DNA of 50,642 nucleotides from DASVTR01 sp033855775 (GTDB taxonomy: Bacteria; Acidobacteriota; Blastocatellia; Pyrinomonadales; Pyrinomonadaceae): positions 1 to 50,642 of the forward strand of contig JAWVFT010000054.1 in the NCBI GenBank assembly GCA_033855775.1. Reading direction: 5' to 3'. The notes below the pieces were generated by a model. It was given only the letters and a program-made list of their open reading frames with translations. It did no database searches and was not told where the DNA came from. Made by a program: the position numbers and the translations under genes. This document shows, in pieces, positions 24,273-34,600 of this stretch; positions within the stretch are counted from its first letter, which is position 1; each line of letters starts with the position of its first letter.

Positions 24273-27200
24273 CTAAAATCCGCCCGCGCCGTGCGCCGGA
24301 ACGACTGACACGAACGGAGCGCGCGCGGTCGCCGGAGTTCGGCTTCCCTTCAATGCGGCTCGCCGCGTCAGCCTGTGGCTTTGCAGGCGTTGAGCCTCGC
24401 GCCCTTTCCCTCGCGCGCCTTTTCCTGGCGAAGCAGCGCGACGCACAGCCTTGCGCGCGTGGGCCGTCGGCGCGGGCGCAGAGTTTGTCGGCGGAGCTTT
24501 CTCGACGGGCGCGGGCGCGGCTCCGGCGGTCGGCGCGGGCGCAGTCGCGTTCAGAGCGCGCTGCTCTTCGGGCGTCATCAGGAACATGTAGCGCACGAGC
24601 AAGCGCGCGTGGTCCTGGTGATACTGGTTGAAGCTCTCCGGCCCCTGCGCCACGTTGATGACCCAACGATCGTTGGCCTCTTTCCTGAACAACTCCTTCG
24701 GCATCGCCGTGCCCGGACTAATGGCCTGCGGGTCGAGCAGCCAGCGATAAGTCCAGTCGGGCTTCAGACGCTCGCTCGCGAGCAGGAAGTTTGGCGCGGT
24801 GGCCGTCTTGTCGCGCGCGGCGTCGCCCGTGATGTGACACTTCAAACAGGGCGTCCCTGAAGTGAACATCTGGCGCGCGAGCAGACGCTCTTCGTTGGTC
24901 AGAGGCTCAAGCGGCTCCTTGATGTAAGGGTCTTGCTGCGCCGAGACGGCCATGAAAAATCTGACGAGCGTGCGCAGTTCGTTGGGCGAGAAGCTAAAGG
25001 TCGGCATCCTCGCTTTCAAGTACGGGCGCACGCCGTTGCGGTCTGCGCCGGGCTGCGGCTTGAACTCGGTCTGCCCCGGCTGCGCCGCGTTGTTCTGTCC
25101 CGCGACGTTGCTCTGCGCGCTCGTCTGAGCATTGCTCTGCGCGTTACTCTGCGCATTGCTGTTCGGCGCGGCTTGATTGTTTTGATTGCCGCCGGTCGGC
25201 GATTGAACGGGCTGCGCCTGTGGCTGCGGGTTGAAGACGTTCTTCGCGCTGAGCGGCGTCAGGCTGACGGTCTTATCGCTGCGGCCCGGTTCGGCCTTGC
25301 CGTTTTCGTCGCTCAAGGATGGGTCGTGCAGAAAGCGCAGCAGCCAATCGGGGTCAACGCGCGCGCCTTCGCTGTGCAGGCGCGGCGGCAGTTGGTCGCC
25401 CCACTCAGGCGTCTGGTACAAGGGCAAGCCCATCAGGATTGACTGCTGCCCGACCTGAATGCTGTGGCAACCCATGCAGTTGTATTTCTTGATGACCCAC
25501 CAACCGTTCTGTATGTCCTTGCGGCGGTCAGCCGGGTTGTAGAACATGGAGGTCGGGACGTTGGCTCCCTCCGGCCCGACGCTGCCGAGCAGGAAGGTGG
25601 TCAAAGCGTTGCGCCACTCTTCCGTCAAAAACGGTCGCGGCATGCGCAAGCGGTCTTGCGGCTCTTTCTCTTTGCCCGTGTCGTAGATGGAAGGCTCGGC
25701 CAGCTTGTGCTCGAAGAAGCCCTTGTGGTTATACCACTCCTGCTCCTTGCGGTCTGGATGAAGCTTCAAGGGGTCGTTGCCCTTCTCCGCTTCCTTCGTC
25801 ATCAGGGCAAAGTCGAGTCGCTCAATCGGCGTGCTGCCTTCGGCGGTCAACTCTTTGCCGATGCGCTGCTCTTCCTCGAAGCCCTTGATTTCATGACAGC
25901 CCGCGCAGCCGTACTGCTTGATGAGCGCGCGTCCCTGTTCCTTCAAATTCGGGTCGTCCATGAAGGCGGCGGCTTCGTAGCCGTTGTTCTGCCTGAGCGA
26001 GAAGAGGTAAGCGGCGATGTCGCGCGCGTCCGTCAAAGGCAGACGGAAGTTGGGCATCACCGTCATGTTCTGCACTTGCAACTCGGCGTCGTCGTTCGGG
26101 CATTTGGAATGACGCTCCATGTCGAACTCAAACTTCAAGCCCTTCTTCTCGTAATCCTCGCGCGTCAGGTCGCGCTTCTCCTTCGGGCAATAAGGAGCCC
26201 AACGAGCGCGCGGGTTGTAAATCCAGCGGACGATGTAATCGAAGTTGGCCTTGTCGCCGACGCGCGTCAGGTTGGCGGCGAAGCGGCCGCCGGTTGCGCT
26301 GTCGCCCTCGCCGATGGAATGGCAAGCCATGCAGCCGCGCTGCTCAAACAATTCTTTGCCGTGCGCCGTGTTGCCCTGCTCTAAATTCTGCTGCGGGACC
26401 TGGCCGTCAAAGCTCTCTTGCCAGAGGTAAGCGGCGATGGCTTTGCGTTCGCCTACTTCGCGGTCGTTGTCTTCAGACTTGTTGTTGCCCGCGCCGTCTA
26501 TGCGCCAGAAGGTCGGCATCTTCGTGCCGGGACGAAAAGCCTGCGGGTCGCGCAGCCATTCGGGAATCCATTCCTTCTTCAACTTCAAACGCACGTCCTT
26601 CAGATTCGGCCCGACCTTCTTCTGGTCTTGCATCAAATATCTTGACTGGATATTGAGGTCGTCAATCTGCGCCGCGATAAGACTGTTGGTGACGCGCAGG
26701 GATTCGGCTTCGAGCAACAAATGCTGAGCCTTCGTCTCATCCGAAATCTCGCCGCTCTCTTTCGTTCGCTGCTTCGAGTCGCGCTCGTTGGAGGCGATTT
26801 TCTCTTCCAGTTGGCTGATGCTCTGGCGCGCGTTCGAGAGGGCGTCCGTCTCGCGGTCGAAGCTCTCCGAACGATGACAACCGACGCAGCCGCGCTCTTG
26901 AAACAAGTCCTTGCCGAGCGTCAGGGTCGGCGCTCCGTCGAGAACGCGGTCAGAAGAGTGACACTGTTGACAGCCCGCCTCAACGTTCTCTTTCTCGTGC
27001 AGCGGGTGGAGCCAGAACGGATTGAGGCCGTGCGCCTTCTCGATGGTCGTCGTCGCGCGACCGTTGCCGCCATGACAACTGGCGCAGCCGAAGCGGTCCG
27101 GGTTATGTATGTTGAGCAGTTCTTTGTTGGGATGGCTGACGAAAGCTCTGGACCACTCGTCGGGCGTCTTCGAGTCAATCGGGCGCATCGCAACGGGCGT

Positions 27201-28046
27201 CAGTTCAAGCGGCTCGCGCGCGCCCAAATGACAGGACTCGCAGCGGTCAACGACATTGGCCTCCGGCACGTTGATTTGATGCGCGCTCAGGCGATAGTCA
27301 AATTTTTCGTTTCGCGTCAGCAACCCGTCTAGGGCGTTGCGGCTCAGGCCCGTGATATTATTTTTCAGATAATCGGCGCGCTTCTTCTCAAGCTCAGTCG
27401 GCTCTTTGAGCAATTCGGCGTTCTTCGAGAGCAGTTCAGCCTTCTTCGCTTTCTTCTCGTCGTAATAGCGCTGAAGCGTCGTGTAGTTGAACTCTTTGCG
27501 CTCGGTCTTTGAGCCGTCGTCCGTCGGCACGTCAACGACAATCTTTTCCTGTCGCTTCTCTTCAACTTGCTTGCGGTATTTATCCTTGTCGGAGCCTTTC
27601 GCCATCTCGACGCGATAGTTGATGACGCTGATGGCTCCGCGCGCATTCTGGAACGGGTCGGTGACGGCATCCAACTGGCTCTGGATAACGCGCACTTCCG
27701 CCTCGTTCTGCTTCTTCTCCGGCTCGACGAGTTCGCGCGCGGCCTTCGCTTCGGCGGCCAGCGTGTTGTACTCCTCAGTCCCAAGGACTTGCTTCTCGTT
27801 GCCGGTCGCGGTCTTCTTCAACTTTCTCAAATAACGCGATTCGCGCTCGACAAATTCACGCTGCGCGGCCTTCCAGGGCCGCTGGCCGAACGCTTCATCG
27901 TAAAGCGCCCACGCCAGCACGCCCGTCAGGAGCAGAGCGGAAATCAGCAGAATGCCGCTCGTCGAACGGCTCACAATCGGGTCTGGAGCCGGAAGGTCAG
28001 GCTCGTCTCTTTTCACTATCTTGTCAGCGTCAGCAGAGTCAGCCAC
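24273..28046 (-). CDS. Octahaem membrane-anchored cytochrome c of the bc complex
   Basis: 1257 residues from a GTG behind GGAGGAA. One N-terminal transmembrane helix (about 30-48) is followed by a long charged coiled coil (about 50-230). Eight CxxCH haem motifs come next: CESCH (about 268), CASCH (320), CQQCH (358), CVGCH (386), CMACH (570), CAGCH (712), CMGCH (855), CLKCH (1066). A second coiled stretch lies between the fourth and fifth. A Gln/Asn/Pro/Ser-rich linker with NAQS repeats lies before the last haem. The last ~70 residues are Arg/Ala-rich low complexity. Four haems cluster early, four occur singly in cytochrome c-type modules. It is 30 nt upstream-coupled to the cytochrome b C-half gene and likely replaces cytochrome c1. 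Confidence 0.9.
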   Translation of the reverse strand: MADSADADKIVKRDEPDLPAPDPIVSRSTSGILLISALLLTGVLAWALYDEAFGQRPWKAAQREFVERESRYLRKLKKTATGNEKQVLGTEEYNTLAAEAKAARELVEPEKKQNEAEVRVIQSQLDAVTDPFQNARGAISVINYRVEMAKGSDKDKYRKQVEEKRQEKIVVDVPTDDGSKTERKEFNYTTLQRYYDEKKAKKAELLSKNAELLKEPTELEKKRADYLKNNITGLSRNALDGLLTRNEKFDYRLSAHQINVPEANVVDRCESCHLGAREPLELTPVAMRPIDSKTPDEWSRAFVSHPNKELLNIHNPDRFGCASCHGGNGRATTTIEKAHGLNPFWLHPLHEKENVEAGCQQCHSSDRVLDGAPTLTLGKDLFQERGCVGCHRSESFDRETDALSNARQSISQLEEKIASNERDSKQRTKESGEISDETKAQHLLLEAESLRVTNSLIAAQIDDLNIQSRYLMQDQKKVGPNLKDVRLKLKKEWIPEWLRDPQAFRPGTKMPTFWRIDGAGNNKSEDNDREVGERKAIAAYLWQESFDGQVPQQNLEQGNTAHGKELFEQRGCMACHSIGEGDSATGGRFAANLTRVGDKANFDYIVRWIYNPRARWAPYCPKEKRDLTREDYEKKGLKFEFDMERHSKCPNDDAELQVQNMTVMPNFRLPLTDARDIAAYLFSLRQNNGYEAAAFMDDPNLKEQGRALIKQYGCAGCHEIKGFEEEQRIGKELTAEGSTPIERLDFALMTKEAEKGNDPLKLHPDRKEQEWYNHKGFFEHKLAEPSIYDTGKEKEPQDRLRMPRPFLTEEWRNALTTFLLGSVGPEGANVPTSMFYNPADRRKDIQNGWWVIKKYNCMGCHSIQVGQQSILMGLPLYQTPEWGDQLPPRLHSEGARVDPDWLLRFLHDPSLSDENGKAEPGRSDKTVSLTPLSAKNVFNPQPQAQPVQSPTGGNQNNQAAPNSNAQSNAQSNAQTSAQSNVAGQNNAAQPGQTEFKPQPGADRNGVRPYLKARMPTFSFSPNELRTLVRFFMAVSAQQDPYIKEPLEPLTNEERLLARQMFTSGTPCLKCHITGDAARDKTATAPNFLLASERLKPDWTYRWLLDPQAISPGTAMPKELFRKEANDRWVINVAQGPESFNQYHQDHARLLVRYMFLMTPEEQRALNATAPAPTAGAAPAPVEKAPPTNSAPAPTAHARKAVRRAASPGKGARGKGREAQRLQSHRLTRRAALKGSRTPATARAPFVSVVPAHGAGGF

Positions 28047-28075
28047 CTGTGTCGTTCCTCCGCGCCTTTTTTACT

Positions 28076-29101
28076 TCAGACATTAAACCAGGGAGTTACC
28101 CAGACGTACTTGATGTTGAAGCCGAGCCGCAAAATAATCTTGACGGGCAAGGCTATCAACACCGAGATTGCGAAAAACTGGAACGTCAGATATTGCAAGA
28201 GGCTTGTGCGCGCCAGCAGCTTGCGCTCAAATTCGTTGCGCGTCATCAGCCAGTGGAGCAGCCACCCCGCCGCCAGAAAGAAGAGGCCGATGACGATTGC
28301 CCCGAAGATGAATTTCAAGCCCCAGTTGGTGATGCCGAAGAGGTCTGGCAAGTCGCGGTTCTTATCGAAGACGACCGCGTTGTGATCCCAGGTCTGTCCG
28401 GGCCAGAACCAAATCCAGCCGGGGCCGCGGATGAACGTTCCGATGACAATCAGCACAATCCACATCAACCAGCCCCAACCGTACATGGCGAGCGAAAATT
28501 TGCGCTGCTTGATGGTGTAGTAGCCGTTGCCGAGCGGGTTCGAGTCAACGTAGGGGAAGACCATCAAGCCAATCATGATGATTGAAGGCATCACGACGCC
28601 CGCAATCCACGGGTCGAAGTAGACGAGCATCTCCTGCAAGCCCAGAAAGTACCACGGAGCTTTCGAGGGATTCATCGTCAAGTTCGGATTGGCAGGCTCT
28701 TCGAGCGGCGCGTCGAGCTTGATTGACCAGATGAACAGGATGACCGTCACAATCACGGCAGCGAGAAATTCGATGCGGACAAGATAAGGCCAGACGTGCA
28801 ACTCGCGCGCCCAACCGGGCCGCCACGGCTCTACTTTGCGATGATGAGTCTTGGCGAGTTGCGGGTCTTCCTCAAGCTTGTCAATCAACCGGTCGTTCTT
28901 GCGCGCCTGCTTGATGCCGAGCCACGTGAAGAACGGCACGAGGAAGAGCATCGCCACAATCGGGATGTTGTCCGGCGACGAAGAAATCTTCCAGAGTTGA
29001 TGCCAGTCTTCGATAGACCAGATATACAACCCTAGCAGAATCACGCCGACGATAATCAACGGCCACTTGATGGAACCGAGATTGAATCTACGCTTTTCCA
29101 T
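28076..29101 (-). CDS. Cytochrome b C-terminal-domain protein (subunit IV/PetD-like)
   Basis: 341 residues from the ATG at 29101 (GGAG 9 nt upstream). Hydrophobic helices surround the quinol-site segment NPSKAPWYFLGLQEMLVYF, the equivalent of the PEWY loop region; here it reads APWY. Further helices follow (MPSIIMIGLMVFPY, GWGWLMWIVLIVIG, FIFGAIVIGLFFLAAGW). It supplies the second half of cytochrome b, as in b6f-type complexes where b is split. It lies between the cytochrome b N-half and the octahaem cytochrome genes, so these form one quinol oxidising complex. Confidence 0.9.
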   Translation of the reverse strand: MEKRRFNLGSIKWPLIIVGVILLGLYIWSIEDWHQLWKISSSPDNIPIVAMLFLVPFFTWLGIKQARKNDRLIDKLEEDPQLAKTHHRKVEPWRPGWARELHVWPYLVRIEFLAAVIVTVILFIWSIKLDAPLEEPANPNLTMNPSKAPWYFLGLQEMLVYFDPWIAGVVMPSIIMIGLMVFPYVDSNPLGNGYYTIKQRKFSLAMYGWGWLMWIVLIVIGTFIRGPGWIWFWPGQTWDHNAVVFDKNRDLPDLFGITNWGLKFIFGAIVIGLFFLAAGWLLHWLMTRNEFERKLLARTSLLQYLTFQFFAISVLIALPVKIILRLGFNIKYVWVTPWFNV

Positions 29102-29166
29102 TCCCCTCATCTCCAATTAAAGCCGCCCGCCTGTGTCAAAGGGGGACGACCGGACAGAGCGGCTCA

Positions 29167-30099
29167 CTACTTCTTCTTGACTGCCTTCATCTCCGCTTCG
29201 AGCATGACGGGCGCGGGGCCGGAGATGCCGCCGTCCTTGCGGATGCGCCAGAAATGCACGGCCATAAAAATCGACGCGACCAGCGGGATGCCGATGCAAT
29301 GCCAGATGTACGAGCGCAAGAGCGCGTTGGCATCCACGATTGAGCCGCCGAGCAGGCCGAAGCGCACGTCATTAAACGGCGTCATGCCGAGTTGCGGCCC
29401 GAACGGCCCTTCGCTGCCGAGCAGTGGCGTAGCCCGCGCCATGTTGGTTCCGACCGTCACGGCCCAGAAACCAAGCTGGTCGTCCGGCAACAGGTAGCCA
29501 GTGAAAGAGAGCAGCAAGGTTAAGACCAGCAGCACCACTCCGACGCACCAGTTAAACTCGCGCGGCTTTTTATAGGAGCCCGTCAGCACAACGCGAAACA
29601 TGTGCAACCACGTCGTGATAATCATCAAGTGCGCCGCCCAGCGGTGCATGTTGCGGAGCAGCTTGCCGAACGGAACGTCGTGTTCCAGATAAAGGATGTC
29701 GCGGAACGCCTGCACCTTCGTCGGGTGGTTGTAGTACATCAACAGCACGCCCGTGAAGGTCAGCACGATGAAGAGATAAAACGTGATGCCGCCCATGCCC
29801 CATGTGAAGCCGTAGCGCGTGGCGTCGCGGTTGACCTTGGCCGGGTGCAAATGCAGAAAGACGTTTGAAAGAATAGCGAGCGAGCGATTGCGCGGGTCGG
29901 AGCGGTCGTGCGAGACGCGAAAGATAGACTTCCAGAGTTGCGTCTGCTGCGGGTCTTTGAGTTGCTTGGCTTCATCGAGAGCCTGGTTCTTGAGCGCGGT
30001 TCCCTGCTCGCGCATCTTCTCCATCCGCCCCAGACTGCTCGCGCGGCTACCCTCGCCGATCTGCTTGGTTTCTTGTGTCTCAGGACGTTCAGGTTCCAT
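29167..30099 (-). CDS. Cytochrome b N-terminal half (b6-like)
   Basis: 310 residues. A charged N-terminal tail of ~60 residues precedes four transmembrane helices. Haem b ligands are H152 and H166 in MHRWAAHLM...WLHMFR, and H267 and H282, separated by 14 residues as in b6-type rather than 13 as in mitochondrial cytochrome b. The loops RVVLTGSYKKPREFNW and SFTGYLLPDDQLGFW are conserved in the family. Where chloroplast b6 has the Cys binding haem ci (Cys35), this sequence has Gly101 in FTWGMGGIT, so that extra haem is not expected. It follows the Rieske gene by about 150 bp. Confidence 0.93.
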   Translation of the reverse strand: MEPERPETQETKQIGEGSRASSLGRMEKMREQGTALKNQALDEAKQLKDPQQTQLWKSIFRVSHDRSDPRNRSLAILSNVFLHLHPAKVNRDATRYGFTWGMGGITFYLFIVLTFTGVLLMYYNHPTKVQAFRDILYLEHDVPFGKLLRNMHRWAAHLMIITTWLHMFRVVLTGSYKKPREFNWCVGVVLLVLTLLLSFTGYLLPDDQLGFWAVTVGTNMARATPLLGSEGPFGPQLGMTPFNDVRFGLLGGSIVDANALLRSYIWHCIGIPLVASIFMAVHFWRIRKDGGISGPAPVMLEAEMKAVKKK

Positions 30100-30245
30100 A
30101 ACAGCCCACCGATGTTAGAGAGTGTGTATCTTGGATTCTGGATTATCGTTACAAAAGATGAAGCTTGACGAGCGAGCCATTCAAGCCTTCGTGGCCCCAT
30201 TCGTCAAAAGCTTAACCTCCGGCATCCAAAACCAACGCTTCCGCC

Positions 30246-30947
30246 TCAGAGCGGAATAAAAGCGCCGTCTTCATCAAACTGCCCTTTTTCGCCCTTGGGT
30301 TTCTGGTAAAGCTTGCCGATGTCAACGACGATTTGGCCTTCGGCATCGAGCGAGACGTGCGCGCGATCCATCGGGCGCGGCGCAGGCCCTTCAAAGTTGA
30401 TGCCCTCGCTATCGTAGCCGCTGCCGTGACACGGGCACTTAAACTTGTTCTCGCTCGCCTTCCAGTCCGGCGTGCAGCCCAGATGCGTGCAGCGCGCGTA
30501 GATGACGAAGAGGCGGTCGGAAGTCTTGTCCACCCAGATGCGATATTGCTGCTGCCACTTCGTGTCTACGCCGATGCCGTAGTCGGAAGGAAAGCCGATG
30601 CGAAAGATGCTCGACGGCTCGAAAATCGTGCGCGGCAGAAAGAAGCGCACGAACATCAGAAAGCTGGTCGCCAGAAATCCGGCCACGGTCGCCCAGACGA
30701 TGCGCCGTCGTGTTTTGTTGACCGGCGGGTCGGGCGTGCTTTCCAGCACGGAGCCGGTCGCGCGGGCTGCCGTCTGCTTGGCGATGCCCCTGGCGACGCC
30801 CGCGACGGGCGTCGCGCTGGCGCGTGCTGCTCCCGGCGCGACGCGCGCTGCTGGTGTCGTCTTCGCTGGAACTTCCTTGGCGGCGGGCTGAGCATTCGGC
30901 TCCGGGCTACCCGCGCCGGTTGTCTCTGTGTTCGGCTTACTATCCAC
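30246..30947 (-). CDS. Rieske 2Fe-2S subunit of the bc complex
   Basis: 233 residues from a GTG behind GGGAGG. A long Ala/Pro-rich N-terminal tail (residues 1-75) is followed by one transmembrane helix (about 82-102) and a cluster domain. The cluster ligands are C153, H155 (CTHLGC), C171 and H174 (CPCHGSGYD); C158 and C173 give the stabilising disulfide. The protein moves electrons from quinol to the cytochrome subunit. It is the first gene of the bc-oxidase supercluster. Confidence 0.94.
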   Translation of the reverse strand: MDSKPNTETTGAGSPEPNAQPAAKEVPAKTTPAARVAPGAARASATPVAGVARGIAKQTAARATGSVLESTPDPPVNKTRRRIVWATVAGFLATSFLMFVRFFLPRTIFEPSSIFRIGFPSDYGIGVDTKWQQQYRIWVDKTSDRLFVIYARCTHLGCTPDWKASENKFKCPCHGSGYDSEGINFEGPAPRPMDRAHVSLDAEGQIVVDIGKLYQKPKGEKGQFDEDGAFIPL

Positions 30948-31373
30948 GCCGTAGACCTCCCTCTACACAAACAGGCTGGACGGCTGCAAAATGTCGGATT
31001 CTATTAACGATAGACTTCGCCCGTAGACTGTCGGGCAGATAGTACAATTCCCCGTCCCACAGGGATGAGACTCTCTGCGCCAAGATTCGGACTATCATTA
31101 TCATGAAGAGCGCCGCGCCAGAATGAAATATTATATTGGCATCGGTGGAGGTATTTATACCCTTTTCACAAACTTGTGGCAAGCGCTTTTATTTTATTGT
31201 CACCGGCGCATCAAGAGTCGCACTTGCTCGGTTTGAAGACGACGCGGGCGCGGTTGACGCAAATGCTCTTCGAGTGTTGAACTGCGCGACAGAACTCGGA
31301 CGAGGTGGCCGCTGCCGCGCGTCGAGACGACGCACAGGCTCGCGCCAGAAGAATCACATGGAGGAAGAGGTTA
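30948..31373. other. Divergent intergenic region upstream of the respiratory cluster
   Basis: About 425 bp between the start of the Rieske gene (minus) and the glutaredoxin-like gene (plus). It should contain the promoter of the 16-kb respiratory run. I see short hairpins (GCCCG...CGGGC near 31020-31037) and AT-rich patches near 31120-31140, but no pair of hexamers with good spacing that I would name. An open frame at 31136-31492 lies in a different frame from the glutaredoxin gene and is not supported. Confidence 0.4.
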
Positions 31374-31625
31374 ATGAAGGCTCAGGTCAGGCTTTACACG
31401 CGCCCCGGCTGCCATCTCTGCGAAGAGGCGAAGGCCGCGATGCTCGCCGCCGATTGCGCGGACGCTTACGAACTGGAAGAGGTCAACATTGACGACGACC
31501 CCGCGCTCAGGGAGAGCTACGGCTTGAAGATTCCGGTTATCACGATTAACGGGAGCGAGGCTTTCATCTATCGCCTCGACGCCGCAGAGTTCAGGCAACG
31601 CCTCCGCGAAGCCGAACGCGCGTAA
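31374..31625 (+). CDS. Glutaredoxin-like (DUF836-type) thiol protein
   Basis: 83 residues from the ATG at 31374, preceded by GGAGGAAGAGG. The redox motif RPGCHLCEEA (C-x-x-C) lies near the N terminus and is followed by EEVNIDDDPAL and the cis-Pro strand IPVITI, the typical order of a thioredoxin/glutaredoxin fold. It probably reduces disulfides in the cytoplasm. It is a single gene, divergent from the respiratory cluster. Confidence 0.85.
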   Translation: MKAQVRLYTRPGCHLCEEAKAAMLAADCADAYELEEVNIDDDPALRESYGLKIPVITINGSEAFIYRLDAAEFRQRLREAERA

Positions 31626-31662
31626 GCGCAGTTCTCTTCATCGTGAGCGCAACTCACTTTCT

Positions 31663-34600
31663 TCACTGCGACCCGAACCGCGCGCGATATTCGGGCGAGT
31701 TGACGAAAGCCTGCACCATGCCGAGATAGTTGCCGGGAGCGCGATTTCTCAAAACGTCAACCCAGAACTCGTAGCCGCCATCGTCAGGGTCGCGCCGCAG
31801 ATACTCGAAATACTGCGCCAGCACAAACGCCGGAACGTATTCCGCCTGCGCGAACTCTGGATACTCAATCAGCTTGCGCAACACATGAGCGCGTTGCAGC
31901 ACAATCTCGTTCGCGTACGTGTTGCACTCGTTGATTAACTCCGAGCGCCGCGCCGTCATGTCAACGCCTGAGTTCTGCCCGACGTTCTGAAGCAGCGCGT
32001 CTGTGAACGCCGGACAGGTCGAGTTCACGCCGTATTTTGCTTTGAAGTTCTGCTGCTGCACGAACGCTTCGGCGTAAGCTTGCTTGCTGGCTTCGAGGTC
32101 TGCGGAGTTTTGCAGCGTGTTGCGGTCGAGCGTGAATTGCAAATAGGTCGGGCGCAGTCCGAGCGCGGCCTTGATGAAGCGATGAAGGAAGAAGCCCGTC
32201 TGTTGAAATTCCTGCTCGACGAAGAAGGCCGCGCTGGCCGCGATGCGTCTTTCGTCCAGACACGCCGCGTTCGCGCCGCAAGCAGTGATTTGCCCCGACC
32301 AGTAATCGAGGCCGCCCTGGTCCGGCTCGCGGTTGAGAAAGTCGTGATAGTGCTGGCGGACGAAGAACCGCGCATCGTCAATCGGATTCACGGACGACGG
32401 CGCGCTGTCGTTGTCCGTAATCTTCAAGCGCGCCACGCAAGGACTGCCGGTCAGGTAGCCTCCGGTCGCCTGAGACAAAGTTAAAGTCAAACTCTCGTCG
32501 CCTTCGACAAACGCATCGTCAGTTGTCAGAACATCTATCGTCTTGCTGCTTTCGCCGGGGGCGAAGTTGAGTTTGCCGTTGGCGGTCGTGTAGTCGCCGA
32601 CATCCGTGGCGGTTTCGTTGGAGTTAAAGTAACCAACCGATGCTGCGACATTGATATTGCCGAGACGCGTGATTGTGATGGGGATGTGTCCCGCGCTCTC
32701 CGGCGCAGTGTATTGAGCCGCGCTGAATGAGAAGGTGTTGGCGCTCTGCCCTTCGCGCGGGACGAAGCGTGCGACGTAAACCGCATCGCTCGCAGGCGTT
32801 TGGATAGTGCGCGTCGTTGCGCCGCCGTCAAGCCATGAATTGAACTCGTAGAAGAGATCGCAACTGGCCTGCGATGCGATGACGCCGAGCGTGCGCGTCA
32901 TGCCAACAACGCTGACAACGGAGAAAGGCGTCGTCACGGGCTGGCCGTCGAGCGTGAGCCTTAATCCGGCTGGACTGGTCGCCAGCGTGATAGTTGAAGT
33001 GCGCGGGGTGACATCGCGGAAGACTGTGCGAGTCGCGCCGCCTGAATCCCTGACGGTCAGCGTGATGCGATACCAGACGTTGGGCGAAGTCTCGCCCGTC
33101 GTCGGAATGGTGAACGAACCATTGGTCGCGCCGCTCGTCGCAGGGATAAACGGATGCGCATGCGCGTCGTGATGGAAATCAATCCGCCAGGTGAACGCGC
33201 TGGCCGGAAGTTGTCCCTCTTCGGGGTCGTTGGCCGCGCCGGAATAGTTGATGGTGTCGCCCGCTCTGTAGAACGCGCCGGGGGCGGGCGTGATGATAGT
33301 CGCAACGGGCGGCTGGTTGGACGGGACGCTGAGCGTCGCGCTGTTGCTCGTGACGCTGCCGAAGGAGTTTGAGACGACGACGCGAAACTGCGCGCCGTTG
33401 TCGGCGTTGGTCACGGCGGCAATCGTGTAGCTTGACGAAGTTGCGCCGCCGATGTTGACGCCGTTGCGTTGCCATTGATACGAGAGCGGCGTCGCGCCGG
33501 AAGCCGCGACCGTGAAGGTGACGCTTTGACCGGCGTTGACGGTCTGGCTCGACGGGTGAATGTTGATGACCGGATGCTGGTCGTCAACGAAGCGGATTTT
33601 GAAGATTGAGTTGCTGCCGCGCGCCAGATAATAGAGTTGCCCGTCTGGGCCGACTTGCAAGTCAACGGGCGAAGAGATGCCGGTCGCAAAGCCCGTCACG
33701 GAGTTACCGGCGGGGTTCAGTTGTCGAATCCAGCCGCCGCAAAAATCCGCGAAGAAGTATTGGCCGACGTAAGCTGAGGGAAATTGATTGACGGCCGGAT
33801 TGTAGAACGTCCCGCCCGTGATGGCGCAGCCGAGCGTGTCGCCGTCGCCGTGGCCGTAAAAGAAAATCGGGCCAGTAAAGATGCCCGTGCTGCCCGGCCC
33901 TTCGATGTTCGGCCAACCGTAGTTCAAGCCGGCTTGCCCCAGATTAATCTCTTCCCAGGTGTTCTGGCCCACGTCGTTGATGAACATCCGCTGCGCGCCG
34001 GGTTGAAAGGCGAACGTGTAAGGGTTGCGCAGGCCGAGCGCCCAGATGGCTCTGTTTTGCCCGCTCACTTGAGTGATGAAGGGATTGTCATTCGGAATCG
34101 TGCCGTCACGATTGAGGCGCAGGATTTTCCCAAGGAGGTTGCCGAGCGACTGCGCGTTGGAAGCCTCGCCGTTTTCGCCGATGGCGACGTAGAGCTTGCC
34201 GTCCGGGCCGAAGTGCATCGCGCCGCCGTTATGAATCGTCGCGTTCAAATCGTTCAACTCGATGACGACGACTTCGCTGTTCGGCACGACCGTATCGCCG
34301 TTAGCCGTGAAGCGGCTGACGCGATTGTGACGCGGCGAAGATGTGACCGTGTAGTAAACGTAGACGAATTGGTTGGCGGCGAAGTTCGGGTCGAAGGCCA
34401 GACCGAGCAGCCCGCGCTCGCCCGTCGCGTCCGTCGTCACGGTCAAAAAAGGCGCGGCGAGCAACGCTCCGTTTTTGATGACGCGCAGTTGCCCGCCCTG
34501 CTGGCAGACAAACAATCTGCCGTCCGGCGCGAAGGCCATCGCCGTCGGCTCTGCCAAGCCGTTCGTCACCAGCGTCTCCGCGAAACCGCTCGGCAGCGTC

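Noticed and set aside
24273..24480. Frameshift in the C-terminal tail of the octahaem cytochrome
   Set aside because: The Arg/Ala-rich tail is odd, but no alternative frame continues the protein, and low-complexity tails are common in GC-rich genomes.
31136..31492. 118-codon plus-strand frame upstream of the glutaredoxin-like gene
   Set aside because: Out of frame with the real gene that it overlaps, Arg-rich, and without a family match.
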